Below, in pieces: positions 18,353 to 26,359 of a stretch of DNA of 64,000 nt. The stretch is taken from positions 558,001-622,000 of the forward strand of contig CBDDFL010000002.1 in the NCBI GenBank assembly GCA_965227095.1. The letters run 5' to 3'. The translations under genes were made by a program, and so were the position numbers. This DNA comes from JANQMY01 sp965227095 (GTDB lineage Bacteria; Pseudomonadota; Alphaproteobacteria; JANQMY01). How positions within the stretch are numbered: the stretch's first letter is position 1; every line of letters begins with the position of its first letter. The notes under the pieces are model-generated. The model was not told where the DNA came from, ran no database searches, and was given only the letters and a program-made list of their open reading frames with translations.

Positions 18353-18844
18353 TTATCCTTCCAGCCAATGGCTGCGTCGTTTAATCAAGACGCGGCGTTC
18401 ACCTTCGAAGACCACCTTGTCGTCTTGGTTGACACCCCAATGTTTGAAGCGCACTTCGCCAGCGTCTTCCCGATCAGAGTCTTTCTTTTCCAAAACCTGG
18501 CTATAGGCATAGACCGTGTCACCATGGAAGACCGGATTCTTCAACATGATCTTGTCGAGGCCCAATTCGGCAATGGCGTTTTCGCATGTGTCTTGCGACG
18601 CCAACCCCATGACAACAGAAAAATTTGCCCCGCCATAGGACAGCCTTTGGCCGAACGGCGTGGCGGCCATGGCGTGTTCATTGAAGTGACCCTGGGCTGT
18701 GTTCATGGTCAAGTTCGTGAACAGAACATTTTCCAGGTTCTCAATGGTTTTACCGCGCGCATGGCGAATGACTTGTCCTTCTTCGAAGTCTTCGAAATAG
18801 GTGTCGTTGCCTGTGAGCTTTTGCATGTCGGGAGATAACGTCAT
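18353..18844 (-). CDS. MaoC-like hot-dog hydratase, subunit 2
   Basis: The 163-residue single hot-dog protein shows YFEDFEEGQVIRHARGKTI at the N-terminus, a FTNLTMNTAQGHFNEHAM segment where MaoC hydratases hold their catalytic Asp/His, and HGDTVYAYSQVLEKK in the C-terminal half. The His of that segment is kept but the usual NP before it is not. It is clearly paralogous to the upstream 170-residue MaoC protein. The ATG at 18844 overlaps the stop of that gene as ATGA, which suggests equal production and a heteromer. Mesaconyl-CoA hydratase has both domains in one chain of about 350 residues; here they may be split. Confidence 0.85.
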   Translation of the reverse strand: MTLSPDMQKLTGNDTYFEDFEEGQVIRHARGKTIENLENVLFTNLTMNTAQGHFNEHAMAATPFGQRLSYGGANFSVVMGLASQDTCENAIAELGLDKIMLKNPVFHGDTVYAYSQVLEKKDSDREDAGEVRFKHWGVNQDDKVVFEGERRVLIKRRSHWLEG

Positions 18845-19353
18845 GGCACCAATTTCTCCGCCTTGCGCTTCCGGCATAGGTTCGTCCGTTTGTAGTCGAT
18901 CACCTTGTCGCCGTTTTGGTTGAAGCCTTCCGTGTGCCAGGTGACGATGCCGTTATTGGGATTGCTGTTGGATACGCGCTTTTCAAGCGTTGTGCTGCGG
19001 GCCGTGATGGTGTCACCGGGGTAAACGGGTTGGTGATAGGTCAGGTCAAACACACCAAGAAACGGGCCGCCGATTTCGCTGAGGTCTTCGACGCTCAACC
19101 CCAGCACCACATTGAACACCAGCAACGGGTTGACCACCGTGTCTTTGTGGCCATGGGCTTTGGCATATTCGCGATTGTAATAGTGCGGATTAAAGCTGAG
19201 GGTCAGAGTAGAGAAAAGCGCATTGTCGCTTTCCGTTATGGTACGGCCCCAATGGTGTTGGAACACTTCGCCTTCGGTGAAGTCTTCGAATAAGTGACCC
19301 CGCGCGCGAAGTTTTGCCTGTGCGCGGAAATCTTCCGCTGGCTCGACGCCCAT
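18841..19353 (-). CDS. MaoC-like hot-dog hydratase, subunit 1
   Basis: The 170-residue protein carries LFEDFTEGEVFQHHWGRTI, then TLTLSFNPHYYNREYAKAHG, where NPH resembles the N-P-x-H part of the R-hydratase motif, and PGDTITARSTTLEKR. It is the first gene of the minus-strand catabolic run and has AAGGGG as ribosome-binding site. With the adjacent MaoC paralogue, the CaiB transferase and the CitE-like lyase it forms a set expected to hydrate an unsaturated dicarboxyl-CoA. Alternatives are hydration of ordinary 2-enoyl-CoA from beta-oxidation. The promoter should lie between 19354 and 19581. Confidence 0.86.
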   Translation of the reverse strand: MGVEPAEDFRAQAKLRARGHLFEDFTEGEVFQHHWGRTITESDNALFSTLTLSFNPHYYNREYAKAHGHKDTVVNPLLVFNVVLGLSVEDLSEIGGPFLGVFDLTYHQPVYPGDTITARSTTLEKRVSNSNPNNGIVTWHTEGFNQNGDKVIDYKRTNLCRKRKAEKLVP

Positions 19354-19445
19354 CCTGTGCCCCTTCTTGTATGTGATTGGCTATCGCTAATGTGTACCCA
19401 TCGGCTTCAGGGCCGCAATATGAGAATCACAATCATGCACGAGTA

Positions 19446-19457
19446 TCACATATGTGA
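19446..19457. promoter_or_regulatory. Candidate operator upstream of the MaoC-CaiB-lyase genes
   Basis: A perfect 12-base palindrome, TCACATATGTGA, lies about 93 bases before the first MaoC start codon in a 228-base noncoding gap. Short palindromes of this kind are typical targets of dimeric regulators, and the only regulator of the run is the IclR protein at 15397. No clear -35/-10 pair was recognised, so the assignment is tentative. Confidence 0.3.
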
Positions 19458-19581
19458 AAGTACATTTAATAGGCGATGGCGCGGAATAAGGCGTTATGTC
19501 CGCTGGACTCTGACCTGTTCGACGGTGAAAGAGCCGTCGTCGCGACGGCTTCTCGTAAACCGGTCGCTGGGTGGTGCCGCG

Positions 19582-19995
19582 CTAGGGCGCTTCTTTCGGT
19601 TCCAATCGAATCGCGATTGAGCTGCTACGGTCGCCGAGCACGGTGCTGATATAGGTATCGGAGAAGCCGTATTTTTCCGCCATTAGGCGATTGACTTCTT
19701 CCACTTTGGTGGTGTCGGGGACCGCTGTGTAGTCAGCCTCTTGACCGTTGCGTTCCACTGTCACATTGGGGTTTGCCAAAAGGCGCTGGTACCAGCCCGA
19801 CCCGGCATCTCCTGAACGCAGATATTGATAGCCGTCTATTTCCACGACCCAAAGCCGCGTTGTGGCCGGTTCGCCGGCGTCGTCCAACGTGGTCAGCGTC
19901 ACCACTTCACCGGTTTCCGACGCAAGTTGAAGGCCGCCGCCCACAAGAACAAGCAGCACCACCACAATTCCGACAAGCCGCAGCAAGATCTTCAT
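19582..19995 (-). CDS. Membrane-anchored split-barrel (DUF385-like) protein
   Basis: The 137-residue protein has an N-terminal membrane anchor (residues 3-22, LLRLVGIVVVLLVLVGG). Its outer domain, with VVTLTTLDDAGEPATTRLWVV, YLRSGDAGSGWYQRLLANP and the C-terminal NRLMAEKYG, resembles F420-dependent nitroreductase/DUF385 split barrels. It is a tandem paralogue of the next gene (20072-20482), sharing most of these blocks. The domain should face the periplasm. Whether it binds a flavin or F420 is unknown; proteins of this type from proteobacteria are mostly uncharacterised. It has a strong GGAGGAAAC ribosome-binding site. Confidence 0.7.
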   Translation of the reverse strand: MKILLRLVGIVVVLLVLVGGGLQLASETGEVVTLTTLDDAGEPATTRLWVVEIDGYQYLRSGDAGSGWYQRLLANPNVTVERNGQEADYTAVPDTTKVEEVNRLMAEKYGFSDTYISTVLGDRSSSIAIRLEPKEAP

Positions 19996-20071
19996 CTGTT
20001 GTTTCCTCCAAATAGGCTTAAATAGGTGTCTCCGTCGGTGGACAGTGCCGTCTCATCCACCAATGAAAACC

Positions 20072-20482
20072 TTATTCCACGTCAATTGGGTCAAGCCGAA
20101 TCGCGATGGCGTTGTCTCGTGGGAAAATGGTTTCGATATAAGAATCGGCCCACCCATATTTCTCCGCCATCAGACGGTTTATGGTTTGCGTTTTGGACGC
20201 ATCGGGTACCGCGGTATAGACCGCCCCTGTGCCATTGCGCACGACTTCCACTTGGGGTTCTGCTGCTAGACGTTGATACCAGCCGGCGCCGTTATTGCCC
20301 GCGCGCAAATATTGATGACCTTCATGGTCAACGACCCAAAGGCGGGTTTCCATTGCTGTGCCTTCGTTGTTGGTCGTGGTGAGCACCACCACTTCGCCGC
20401 TTTCGGCCGCGTATTGCTCCACTCCGATACCGACCACCGCGACGACAAACAGGACACCCAAAAGCCGTAAAATCCATCTCAT
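20072..20482 (-). CDS. Membrane-anchored split-barrel (DUF385-like) protein, tandem paralogue
   Basis: The 136-residue protein repeats the layout of its neighbour: a transmembrane anchor at residues 4-22 (ILRLLGVLFVVAVVGIG), then VVVLTTTNNEGTAMETRLWVV, YLRAGNNGAGWYQRLAAEP, AVYTAVPDASK and NRLMAEKYGWADSY. The start at 20482 is preceded by a GAGGGGGA site; the open frame continues 40 codons further but that part is not family-like. Roughly half of the residues agree with the downstream copy, so this is an old tandem duplication. A more distant relative is at 23185-23667. Function unknown. Confidence 0.7.
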   Translation of the reverse strand: MRWILRLLGVLFVVAVVGIGVEQYAAESGEVVVLTTTNNEGTAMETRLWVVDHEGHQYLRAGNNGAGWYQRLAAEPQVEVVRNGTGAVYTAVPDASKTQTINRLMAEKYGWADSYIETIFPRDNAIAIRLDPIDVE

Positions 20483-20759
20483 GGCAGAAATCCCCCTCGC
20501 CAAATAGAAACGCGACAACCATCGCGTGATGAGCGCGCCACGCTTCACTCTATCAGGAAGCGGAACATTCCCCAATGTTGGGGGCAAAATCAGGCGACGC
20601 AAGCAAGACTGTGTAATTTTTTTGTTTCACTTCTGTTTCAGGTGGCCTTTTTGGGGGTGTCAAACCCGTTTTGATTGCTACATTGTAAAAGGAACAGCGC
20701 ATGGGGGACCGGGATGTTGCGCTGCAAAAACGACTGAGGAGCCGCGGGGCAGGCCGGCG

Positions 20760-21662
20760 ATGAAGATTGCGCTCACGGGGGCCAACAGTGCTGTTGGCCA
20801 AACATTATTGACGCACATTGCTGCGACAGCAGGGATGTCGGCGATTGCTGGCGTGCGATCGGAACGGGCGGCTGAATCGCTGCCGGTCGCGCCTAACATT
20901 GAACCGCGCATCATTGATTATGGTAATCACAATAAACTCGCGGCGTCGCTGGCCGGCGCGCAGTGTGTCGTTCATTTGGCGGGCATTCTGATCGAGGCCA
21001 AGGGAACGTCCTATGAAAGCGCGAATGTAGAGGCCACCAAGTCCGTGGTCGAGGCGGCCAAACACGCGGGCCTAGAGCACATCATCTTTATCAGCGTGCT
21101 TGGCGCCGACGAGAACGCGAAGAACCGTTATCTCAAATCCAAGGGAGAGGCGGAACGCCTGGTGGAAACATCCGGCCTGTCGTCCACCATCATCCGTACA
21201 CCAATTCTTTTTGGGCCCGGCACCGCCGGTGCCGATGCGCTGGTACGGGCGGCGTCTCAAGGCAAAGCACGGTTGTTGGGGGGCGGAAACTATACCATGC
21301 GCCCGCTCGATATAGACGACCTGTCCCACGCCATACTGGGTGTGGTAGAGCGTTTGCCGAAGGGGTATTACACCTATGAACTCGGCGGGCCGGAACCGAT
21401 GGCCTATCGAGATATTATCAAACGGTTTGCATCTCTGATGGGAACCGACGTTTCTATCGGATCCGTCCCCATTTGGTTGGCGAAAGCGGGTGCTGCGATT
21501 TCCAGTAGATTGTCCGGAGGCGGAATCTCGCCCGCGGTCATCGACATCATCACGGATGACGAACATATCAAGAAAAACGCGGATGTAGATCTTGGGATCT
21601 CGCTCACGCCGCTCGACGATACGCTCTTAAAAATCATAGACGCAGAAGGGGACGAGGCATGA
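20760..21662 (+). CDS. NAD(P)-binding atypical SDR / epimerase-like protein
   Basis: The 300-residue protein opens with MKIALTGANSAVGQTLLTHIA, an atypical short-chain dehydrogenase Rossmann motif (TGxxxxxG). It continues with CVVHLAGILIEAKGTSYESAN, IIFISVLGADENAKNRYLKSKGEAE, where a Tyr-x3-Lys pair can be seen, and STIIRTPILFGPGT. This resembles NDUFA9-like or NAD-dependent epimerase proteins. The start at 20760 is chosen from the family N-terminus; 78 in-frame upstream codons cross the noncoding region and are rejected. It is coupled by ATGA to a membrane protein and then to a CDP-alcohol transferase, so a role in lipid or quinone metabolism is likely. Confidence 0.82.
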   Translation: MKIALTGANSAVGQTLLTHIAATAGMSAIAGVRSERAAESLPVAPNIEPRIIDYGNHNKLAASLAGAQCVVHLAGILIEAKGTSYESANVEATKSVVEAAKHAGLEHIIFISVLGADENAKNRYLKSKGEAERLVETSGLSSTIIRTPILFGPGTAGADALVRAASQGKARLLGGGNYTMRPLDIDDLSHAILGVVERLPKGYYTYELGGPEPMAYRDIIKRFASLMGTDVSIGSVPIWLAKAGAAISSRLSGGGISPAVIDIITDDEHIKKNADVDLGISLTPLDDTLLKIIDAEGDEA

Positions 21663-22624
21663 CCGACACAGACGCGGCGCAAGAGGGCGCGCCTAAAAAA
21701 TCGGGCAATCTCGGCCGAATCATCTTCTTGGTCATCACGGCGGCCTGTTTTGCCTATCTTTATTTTCGACTGAATAGTGCTGCCGGACGCGAAGGATTGT
21801 CGTTGGTCGAGTATATGGCCAATGTGTTCGCGAATGTGGATTGGGTGACCTGGGCCGGCATCATGGTGGCCTATTCCCTGTTCTACTTTCTGATCGACAC
21901 GTTGGTGGTGAACCGGGCGCTCACCTGGTTCATCAAGCCCATTAAGTACACGGACATTATGCCGGTGCGCGCCAGTGCTTACATCATCTCCATCTTCAAT
22001 GAACAGGTGGGGAAGGGCGCCATGGCGGTGTATCTCAACCGCCGCCACGACGTCCCCGCCTGGGAAGTGGGCTCCGTGATGATCTTCATCATGTTCTGCG
22101 AAGTTCTATACCTTCTGGTGTGGGCAACGATCGGCTATGTCCTCAGCGCCGGTGCGCTGCCGGAAGTGTTTGACCTTATCCCCTACATTGCCGCGGGTGC
22201 CGCCGTCTTCTTTACGATCTGGCTGCTTTATTTCAATGGCACGCTATTGCCGAACAACAAGCTGCGCGATGCGCGTATCCTGCACGCCTTTAAGCTCGCG
22301 AATTTGGGGCACTATGTGGCGTTCTTCTTCTTGCGGTCGCCGGCCATCCTCGCGGCGGTGGTTGTCTACACCACGTCGCTGATTCTGTTCGGCGTTGATG
22401 CGTCTTACATCGCCATGTTGGGTATTTTACCGGTGGTGTTCTTCACCGCCGCCGTGCCGACGCCCATGCGCGCTGCGGCCATTACCATGTGGGTGGTGCT
22501 TTTTCCCGAAAATGAGGGGCAGATGGCGGCCTTCGGTTTTGTACAGCACAATTTCTTTATTCTGTTCAATGCAGCGATCGGCTTGCTCTTCTGGCGCCGC
22601 GCCCAACGTGATCTGTTCGGCTGA
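21659..22624 (+). CDS. Multi-span membrane protein, lysylphosphatidylglycerol-flippase-like
   Basis: The 321-residue protein has about eight hydrophobic segments, the first near residues 20-38, then 63-82, 140-160, 170-190, 230-250, 252-275 and 297-312. The central stretch INEQVG-like (IFNEQVGKGAMAVYLNRR) and the general layout resemble the UPF0104 / LPG synthetase transmembrane family, which flips or modifies lipids at the inner membrane. The similarity is judged by eye and is not strong. The gene overlaps its upstream neighbour by ATGA and its downstream neighbour by TGATG, so all three should be made together. Confidence 0.65.
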   Translation: MTDTDAAQEGAPKKSGNLGRIIFLVITAACFAYLYFRLNSAAGREGLSLVEYMANVFANVDWVTWAGIMVAYSLFYFLIDTLVVNRALTWFIKPIKYTDIMPVRASAYIISIFNEQVGKGAMAVYLNRRHDVPAWEVGSVMIFIMFCEVLYLLVWATIGYVLSAGALPEVFDLIPYIAAGAAVFFTIWLLYFNGTLLPNNKLRDARILHAFKLANLGHYVAFFFLRSPAILAAVVVYTTSLILFGVDASYIAMLGILPVVFFTAAVPTPMRAAAITMWVVLFPENEGQMAAFGFVQHNFFILFNAAIGLLFWRRAQRDLFG

Positions 22625-23181
22625 TGGCGAATCTTCTGACCAGCATCCGTTTGCTACTCATACTTCCTGTTGCAGTCGCATTCGCGCGGCCTGAGTTTCT
22701 GCCGGCCATAATGCTGGTGAGCCTTATCGCTGTTGCGATCGTCACGGACTATTTCGATGGGATTGTCGCGCGCAGAATGCACTCCGCGTCTGCCGCCGGA
22801 CAGCTTTTTGATCACGCGACGGATTTTCTGTTTGTCACCGCTGGACTTGCGGGCGCAGCGATGGTCGATCAGGTGACGGTGGTTCTTCCGATCTTGATCA
22901 CGGTCGCCTTTACGCAATATGTCTTGGATTCTTATTTTCTCTATCGCGACAAACAACTACGCATGAGCTTCCTCGGACGCTGGAACGGTGTGTTCTATTT
23001 TGCACCCCTGGTGATGATCGCAATTGCGCGCCTTGAGGTGTTAGGCAGTTTCGATGTGTGGCTTTCGCAGGCTGCGCTCTTCCTGAGCTATGCTCTGGCT
23101 GTTAGCACGGTCGCGTCCATCATTGACCGTGCCATTGCACCCCTTCGGGCGCAGCCTTTGCGGGATTCGCAAACCAGCTAA
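22624..23181 (+). CDS. CDP-alcohol phosphatidyltransferase family protein
   Basis: The 185-residue membrane enzyme carries the complete family signature D-x2-D-G-x2-A-R-x8-G-x3-D-x3-D at residues 42-67 (D42, D45, G46, A49, R50, G59, D63, D67). The family joins a CDP-activated diacylglycerol or alcohol to a second alcohol, for example in making phosphatidylglycerophosphate, phosphatidylserine or phosphatidylinositol phosphate. Several hydrophobic helices surround the motif. Which alcohol is used is unknown. It is the last gene of the lipid operon and ends four bases before a convergent gene. Confidence 0.9.
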   Translation: MANLLTSIRLLLILPVAVAFARPEFLPAIMLVSLIAVAIVTDYFDGIVARRMHSASAAGQLFDHATDFLFVTAGLAGAAMVDQVTVVLPILITVAFTQYVLDSYFLYRDKQLRMSFLGRWNGVFYFAPLVMIAIARLEVLGSFDVWLSQAALFLSYALAVSTVASIIDRAIAPLRAQPLRDSQTS

Positions 23182-23184
23182 GTA

Positions 23185-23667
23185 TTATCGGGAGATAACC
23201 TCGAAATACCATCGATCGCCACCCTCGCTACCCGGTGGGGGTGGATATTTCTGTCTAAGCGATTCGTCAATTTGCGTGGCGTAGGCTTCGTCCATCACAC
23301 GGCTGAGCGAAACCGGGTATTTCTTCCCGTCAATGCGAACAATAGCGGCGCCGTTTTCGTCAGCCACTTTGTGCCAGGTTTTACCGGGCGGAAAGCTTAA
23401 GCTGACGGGAATGTAGGCTTTGGTGTCATGAACAACGACCCAAGTGATGCGCGATGTTTCCTGCGCCATCAGCTGCATTTCGATCTCTTGAACGTCAGCG
23501 GCAAAAGACCAATCATCGACCGGGGCCTCAACGGTCTCACCTGCAATCAACGGCCCGCCGGGAAAAATCGCTATGGGGCCGTCATTAAAACGTGCGCCAA
23601 TCGCTAGGCCACCGATCGCCAGTGCACCAAAGAGAATGAGATAAAGAAGTCCTCGAAGAATACGCAT
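23185..23667 (-). CDS. Membrane-anchored protein of unknown function
   Basis: The 160-residue protein has an N-terminal anchor (RILRGLLYLILFGALAIGG) and an outer domain containing SRITWVVVHDTKAYIPV, AAIVRIDGKKYPVSLSRV and a C-terminal ESLRQKYPPPPG segment. The order of these parts follows that of the two split-barrel-like proteins at 19582-20482 (anchor, WVV strand, VxRxDG strand, helix ending in KY), so it may be a distant relative. The ATG at 23667 is preceded by GGGAG. No catalytic residues can be named. It faces the end of the lipid operon. Confidence 0.6.
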   Translation of the reverse strand: MRILRGLLYLILFGALAIGGLAIGARFNDGPIAIFPGGPLIAGETVEAPVDDWSFAADVQEIEMQLMAQETSRITWVVVHDTKAYIPVSLSFPPGKTWHKVADENGAAIVRIDGKKYPVSLSRVMDEAYATQIDESLRQKYPPPPGSEGGDRWYFEVISR

Positions 23668-23872
23668 ACGATGCTCCCACCACTTAGAGGCGCGCATTCA
23701 AGCAGGTTTTGTTGGCGCTGGCCAGACACTTGGTTGCACGCGATTCTGCTGCGGCGCAGCACACAATTGTGGGGCCGTTGCATTGAAGTGACGCGTGATT
23801 TGTGGTCTATCAGCGCGGTTGGGTGTGGACAACAAAAGTAGAAAACCAACCAGTAACAGGGAAGTGAACGAT

Positions 23873-24169
23873 ATGAAAAAAACATTGATCGCAGGCGCGG
23901 CGGCGGCCGCCTTGTTTGGATGGGTGCAGATGGCTCAGGCAGCGGATGTTTATGGCGCGTGCATGAATGCGAATGAACCGACCGCGGAAGGCGCCGAGCA
24001 GGAAGCGCTTTGCAAATGCATCGCCGATGGCATTGGTGACAACGCCGCCCTCCAAGATGAAGCCGTAGCGTTGGCGGCAATGAGCCAGGCAGATCGCGAA
24101 GCAAATGCCTCGGAAGAAGCCAATGCGGTGATTTCTTCCTGCGCTCCCGCACCGGCGGATGCAGGCTAA
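23873..24169 (+). CDS. Small exported protein, function unknown
   Basis: The 98-residue protein begins with a clear signal peptide (KKTLIAGAAAAALFGWV, cleavage probably after AQA at about residue 22). The mature part of about 75 residues is acidic and Ala-rich with four Cys, two in YGACMNANEP and CKCIADG near the start and one near the end (SSCAPAP). Four cysteines in an exported protein suggest disulfides. The start is supported by GGGAAG upstream; earlier in-frame codons are rejected. A strong terminator follows 22 bases after the stop. I do not recognise the family. Confidence 0.65.
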   Translation: MKKTLIAGAAAAALFGWVQMAQAADVYGACMNANEPTAEGAEQEALCKCIADGIGDNAALQDEAVALAAMSQADREANASEEANAVISSCAPAPADAG

Positions 24170-24191
24170 TCTGCTATCGAATTTCGATTGG

Positions 24192-24222
24192 AAAGGCGGC
24201 GCTGTTACGTGCCGCCTTTTTT
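24192..24222 (+). terminator. Rho-independent terminator
   Basis: A perfect nine-base stem AAAGGCGGC / GCCGCCTTT with a ten-base loop is followed by a run of T at 24217-24222. It lies just after the small exported protein gene and should end its transcript; on the other strand the A/T flanks could also serve the convergent alkylsulfatase gene. Confidence 0.85.
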
Positions 24223-24251
24223 ATTGGGTGGCGATGCGGGCGGTTTTCGAG

Positions 24252-26264
24252 TTAAGGCGTGACCACGTTGAACCAGAAATTAAACTGGTCAAGCGATCCC
24301 ATAAACGCCCGCGCCACCAACGGATTGCCGGACACGCTGGCTTTTCCTTGCGCCACTTGGGCTAGGAAATTTGCCTCGCCGGCCAGAATAAGGTCGAAGG
24401 TGGCACGGTCCATGGTGACCGTCGCGTTGGGGTTTTCCGCTGCGATATGGCGCGGAAACGCCACAGACTTATTGACCTGTATGGAAATCACTTCATCCCT
24501 GTCCGGAAACTCAAACTGTACCGTATACGGATCGCGTTCCATTTTCTCCGGATTAAAGCGCACCGCAATGGCATCGAAAAGTTTTTCGGTCGGCACGGCT
24601 TTCAAGAGGGCCGGATTGGCCGTGCGAATTTCGCCCACCTCCGGCAATCCGTTGCGCAGCTCGGCGGCGCCCGCCAAATAATAGTTGCGCCAGGCACCGG
24701 ATTCCGCCTGGAAGCCCATTTGTTCATAGGATGCTGCAAGCCAGGCCCGGGCTTTTTCGTTATCCGGCGCCGCGAAGACCAAGTGATTTAAGGCCGTGGC
24801 GGCCCAGCGGAACTCGCCTCTATTAAACGAGGTGATGCTTTTCTCCAGGACGGCGTCCGCGCCGCCCATGAATTCCACATATTTCACGGCCTCCTCGGCA
24901 GGGGGCAAACGGTGATAATTCGCCGGCACCCCGTCCCACCAGCCAAAGTAATATTGATAGACCGCTTTGGAATTGTGATTGAGCGTGCCGTAATAATCGC
25001 GCACACCGAAATCGCTTGCCGCGAAGTCCGGTTCCTCCAGCTTGTCCGCAATCTCCACCATGGTCTCCCCATGATTGGCATGGCGCAGGGTTTGGTCATG
25101 CACATAGCGGTAATTGTCGCGCTGGTTGCGCAGGGCTTTTTTGATGTTGTCCTGCCCCCAGATCGGCCAATGGTGAGAGGCAAACAACACGTCTGATTTG
25201 TCGGCAAAGGCGATGGTCATTTTATCGATCACCTTACTCCAGGTGAGCGTATCGCGAATTTGTGCCCCTCGCGGGGTAAGTACATTGTGGAAGTTGCGCG
25301 TTACAACTTCGGCCCCGCACAGAGCTTTAAACTGCGGTAGGTAGAACACGATTTCCGCCGGCGCTTCGGTCCCGCCCGCATCGAAAAACTCGAAGGTAAT
25401 ACCATCGATAATCTGTGTACCCCCTTCCTTGCCAATTTCAAGCGTCGGTTTGATCAAGCCCACATTGCCCACGGACAGCATCTGGCCCAGGCCCGTACCC
25501 ACTTGGCCCGTGGCGTTTGCCGGCAACAGGCCGCCAAATTGGAAAGCGGCCCGGCGGGACATGTAATTCCCGGCCAGCACGTTTTCGCTGACGGATTCTT
25601 CCGTAAAGTTTGCGGGTGCGATTACCGGCAGATCTCCGCTCTCAAGATCTTCTTCCGAGATGATGCCGCGCACACCGCCAAAATGGTCGGCATGGCTGTG
25701 GGTGAAGATCATGCCGGTCACCGGGCGTTCCCCCAGCGTTTTATTGGCAAGGGCAAGTCCTGCCTTGGCGGGGGCAGGCGTGGTCAACGGATCAATGATG
25801 ATCCAGCCTGTTTCCCCTTTGATCAATGTCATGACCGCCAGGTCATAGCCGCGGATCTGGTAGATCCCCTCCACCACCTCAAACAGGCCATGAATGCGGT
25901 TGAGCTTCCCTTGCCGCCAAAGCGACGGATTGACCGTGTCGGGCGCATCGCCCGCGATAAAATCGAACCGGTTCACATCCCACGACGTGGTGCCGTCTTC
26001 ATTGAGGATGGGGTCTTCCAATTTGGCGAGAAAGCCCCGATTGGCGTTTTCAAAGTCGGTTTGTGAGGCGAGGGGCAGCCGGTCCGCCACGGCTTTGTTG
26101 GCGGCAATCGTCGCCTCGGTCGCAATGCCGACGGGCGGGGTGTCGCTGGTCGCGGCTTGCGGCTCCACCGCCTCAAACGGGGCCGGTTGGGTACTGCTTG
26201 TATCTTCGGAACAAGCGGCCAGGACGACGCCCAAGAAAATCGCGCTGAGTGTTTTGAAATGCAT
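24252..26264 (-). CDS. Alkyl sulfatase of the SdsA/BDS1 metallo-beta-lactamase type, lipoprotein
   Basis: The 670-residue protein starts with a lipoprotein signal whose lipobox is LAAC (Cys18), so it should be anchored in the cell envelope. The MBL domain carries the zinc motif THSHADHFGG (H189, H191, D193, H194) in the setting MTLIKGETGWIIIDPLTTP that is typical of SDS hydrolases. An alpha-helical dimerisation domain with YYGTLNHNSKAVYQYYFGWWDG follows, then a C-terminal SCP2-like domain. The family splits sulfate from linear alkyl sulfates such as SDS. The nearby Crp/Fnr and TauD-type genes could form a sulfate-ester or detergent-use locus. The length agrees with known SdsA enzymes. Confidence 0.9.
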   Translation of the reverse strand: MHFKTLSAIFLGVVLAACSEDTSSTQPAPFEAVEPQAATSDTPPVGIATEATIAANKAVADRLPLASQTDFENANRGFLAKLEDPILNEDGTTSWDVNRFDFIAGDAPDTVNPSLWRQGKLNRIHGLFEVVEGIYQIRGYDLAVMTLIKGETGWIIIDPLTTPAPAKAGLALANKTLGERPVTGMIFTHSHADHFGGVRGIISEEDLESGDLPVIAPANFTEESVSENVLAGNYMSRRAAFQFGGLLPANATGQVGTGLGQMLSVGNVGLIKPTLEIGKEGGTQIIDGITFEFFDAGGTEAPAEIVFYLPQFKALCGAEVVTRNFHNVLTPRGAQIRDTLTWSKVIDKMTIAFADKSDVLFASHHWPIWGQDNIKKALRNQRDNYRYVHDQTLRHANHGETMVEIADKLEEPDFAASDFGVRDYYGTLNHNSKAVYQYYFGWWDGVPANYHRLPPAEEAVKYVEFMGGADAVLEKSITSFNRGEFRWAATALNHLVFAAPDNEKARAWLAASYEQMGFQAESGAWRNYYLAGAAELRNGLPEVGEIRTANPALLKAVPTEKLFDAIAVRFNPEKMERDPYTVQFEFPDRDEVISIQVNKSVAFPRHIAAENPNATVTMDRATFDLILAGEANFLAQVAQGKASVSGNPLVARAFMGSLDQFNFWFNVVTP

Positions 26265-26359
26265 GACAGCCCCCTAGACTGAAAAGCCGAATCTGTTTTG
26301 TTCGCTGTAGCATAATCGGCTGGGTCAAAAAGTCAGGTTTTTAGCATTTGACGCCGGGG

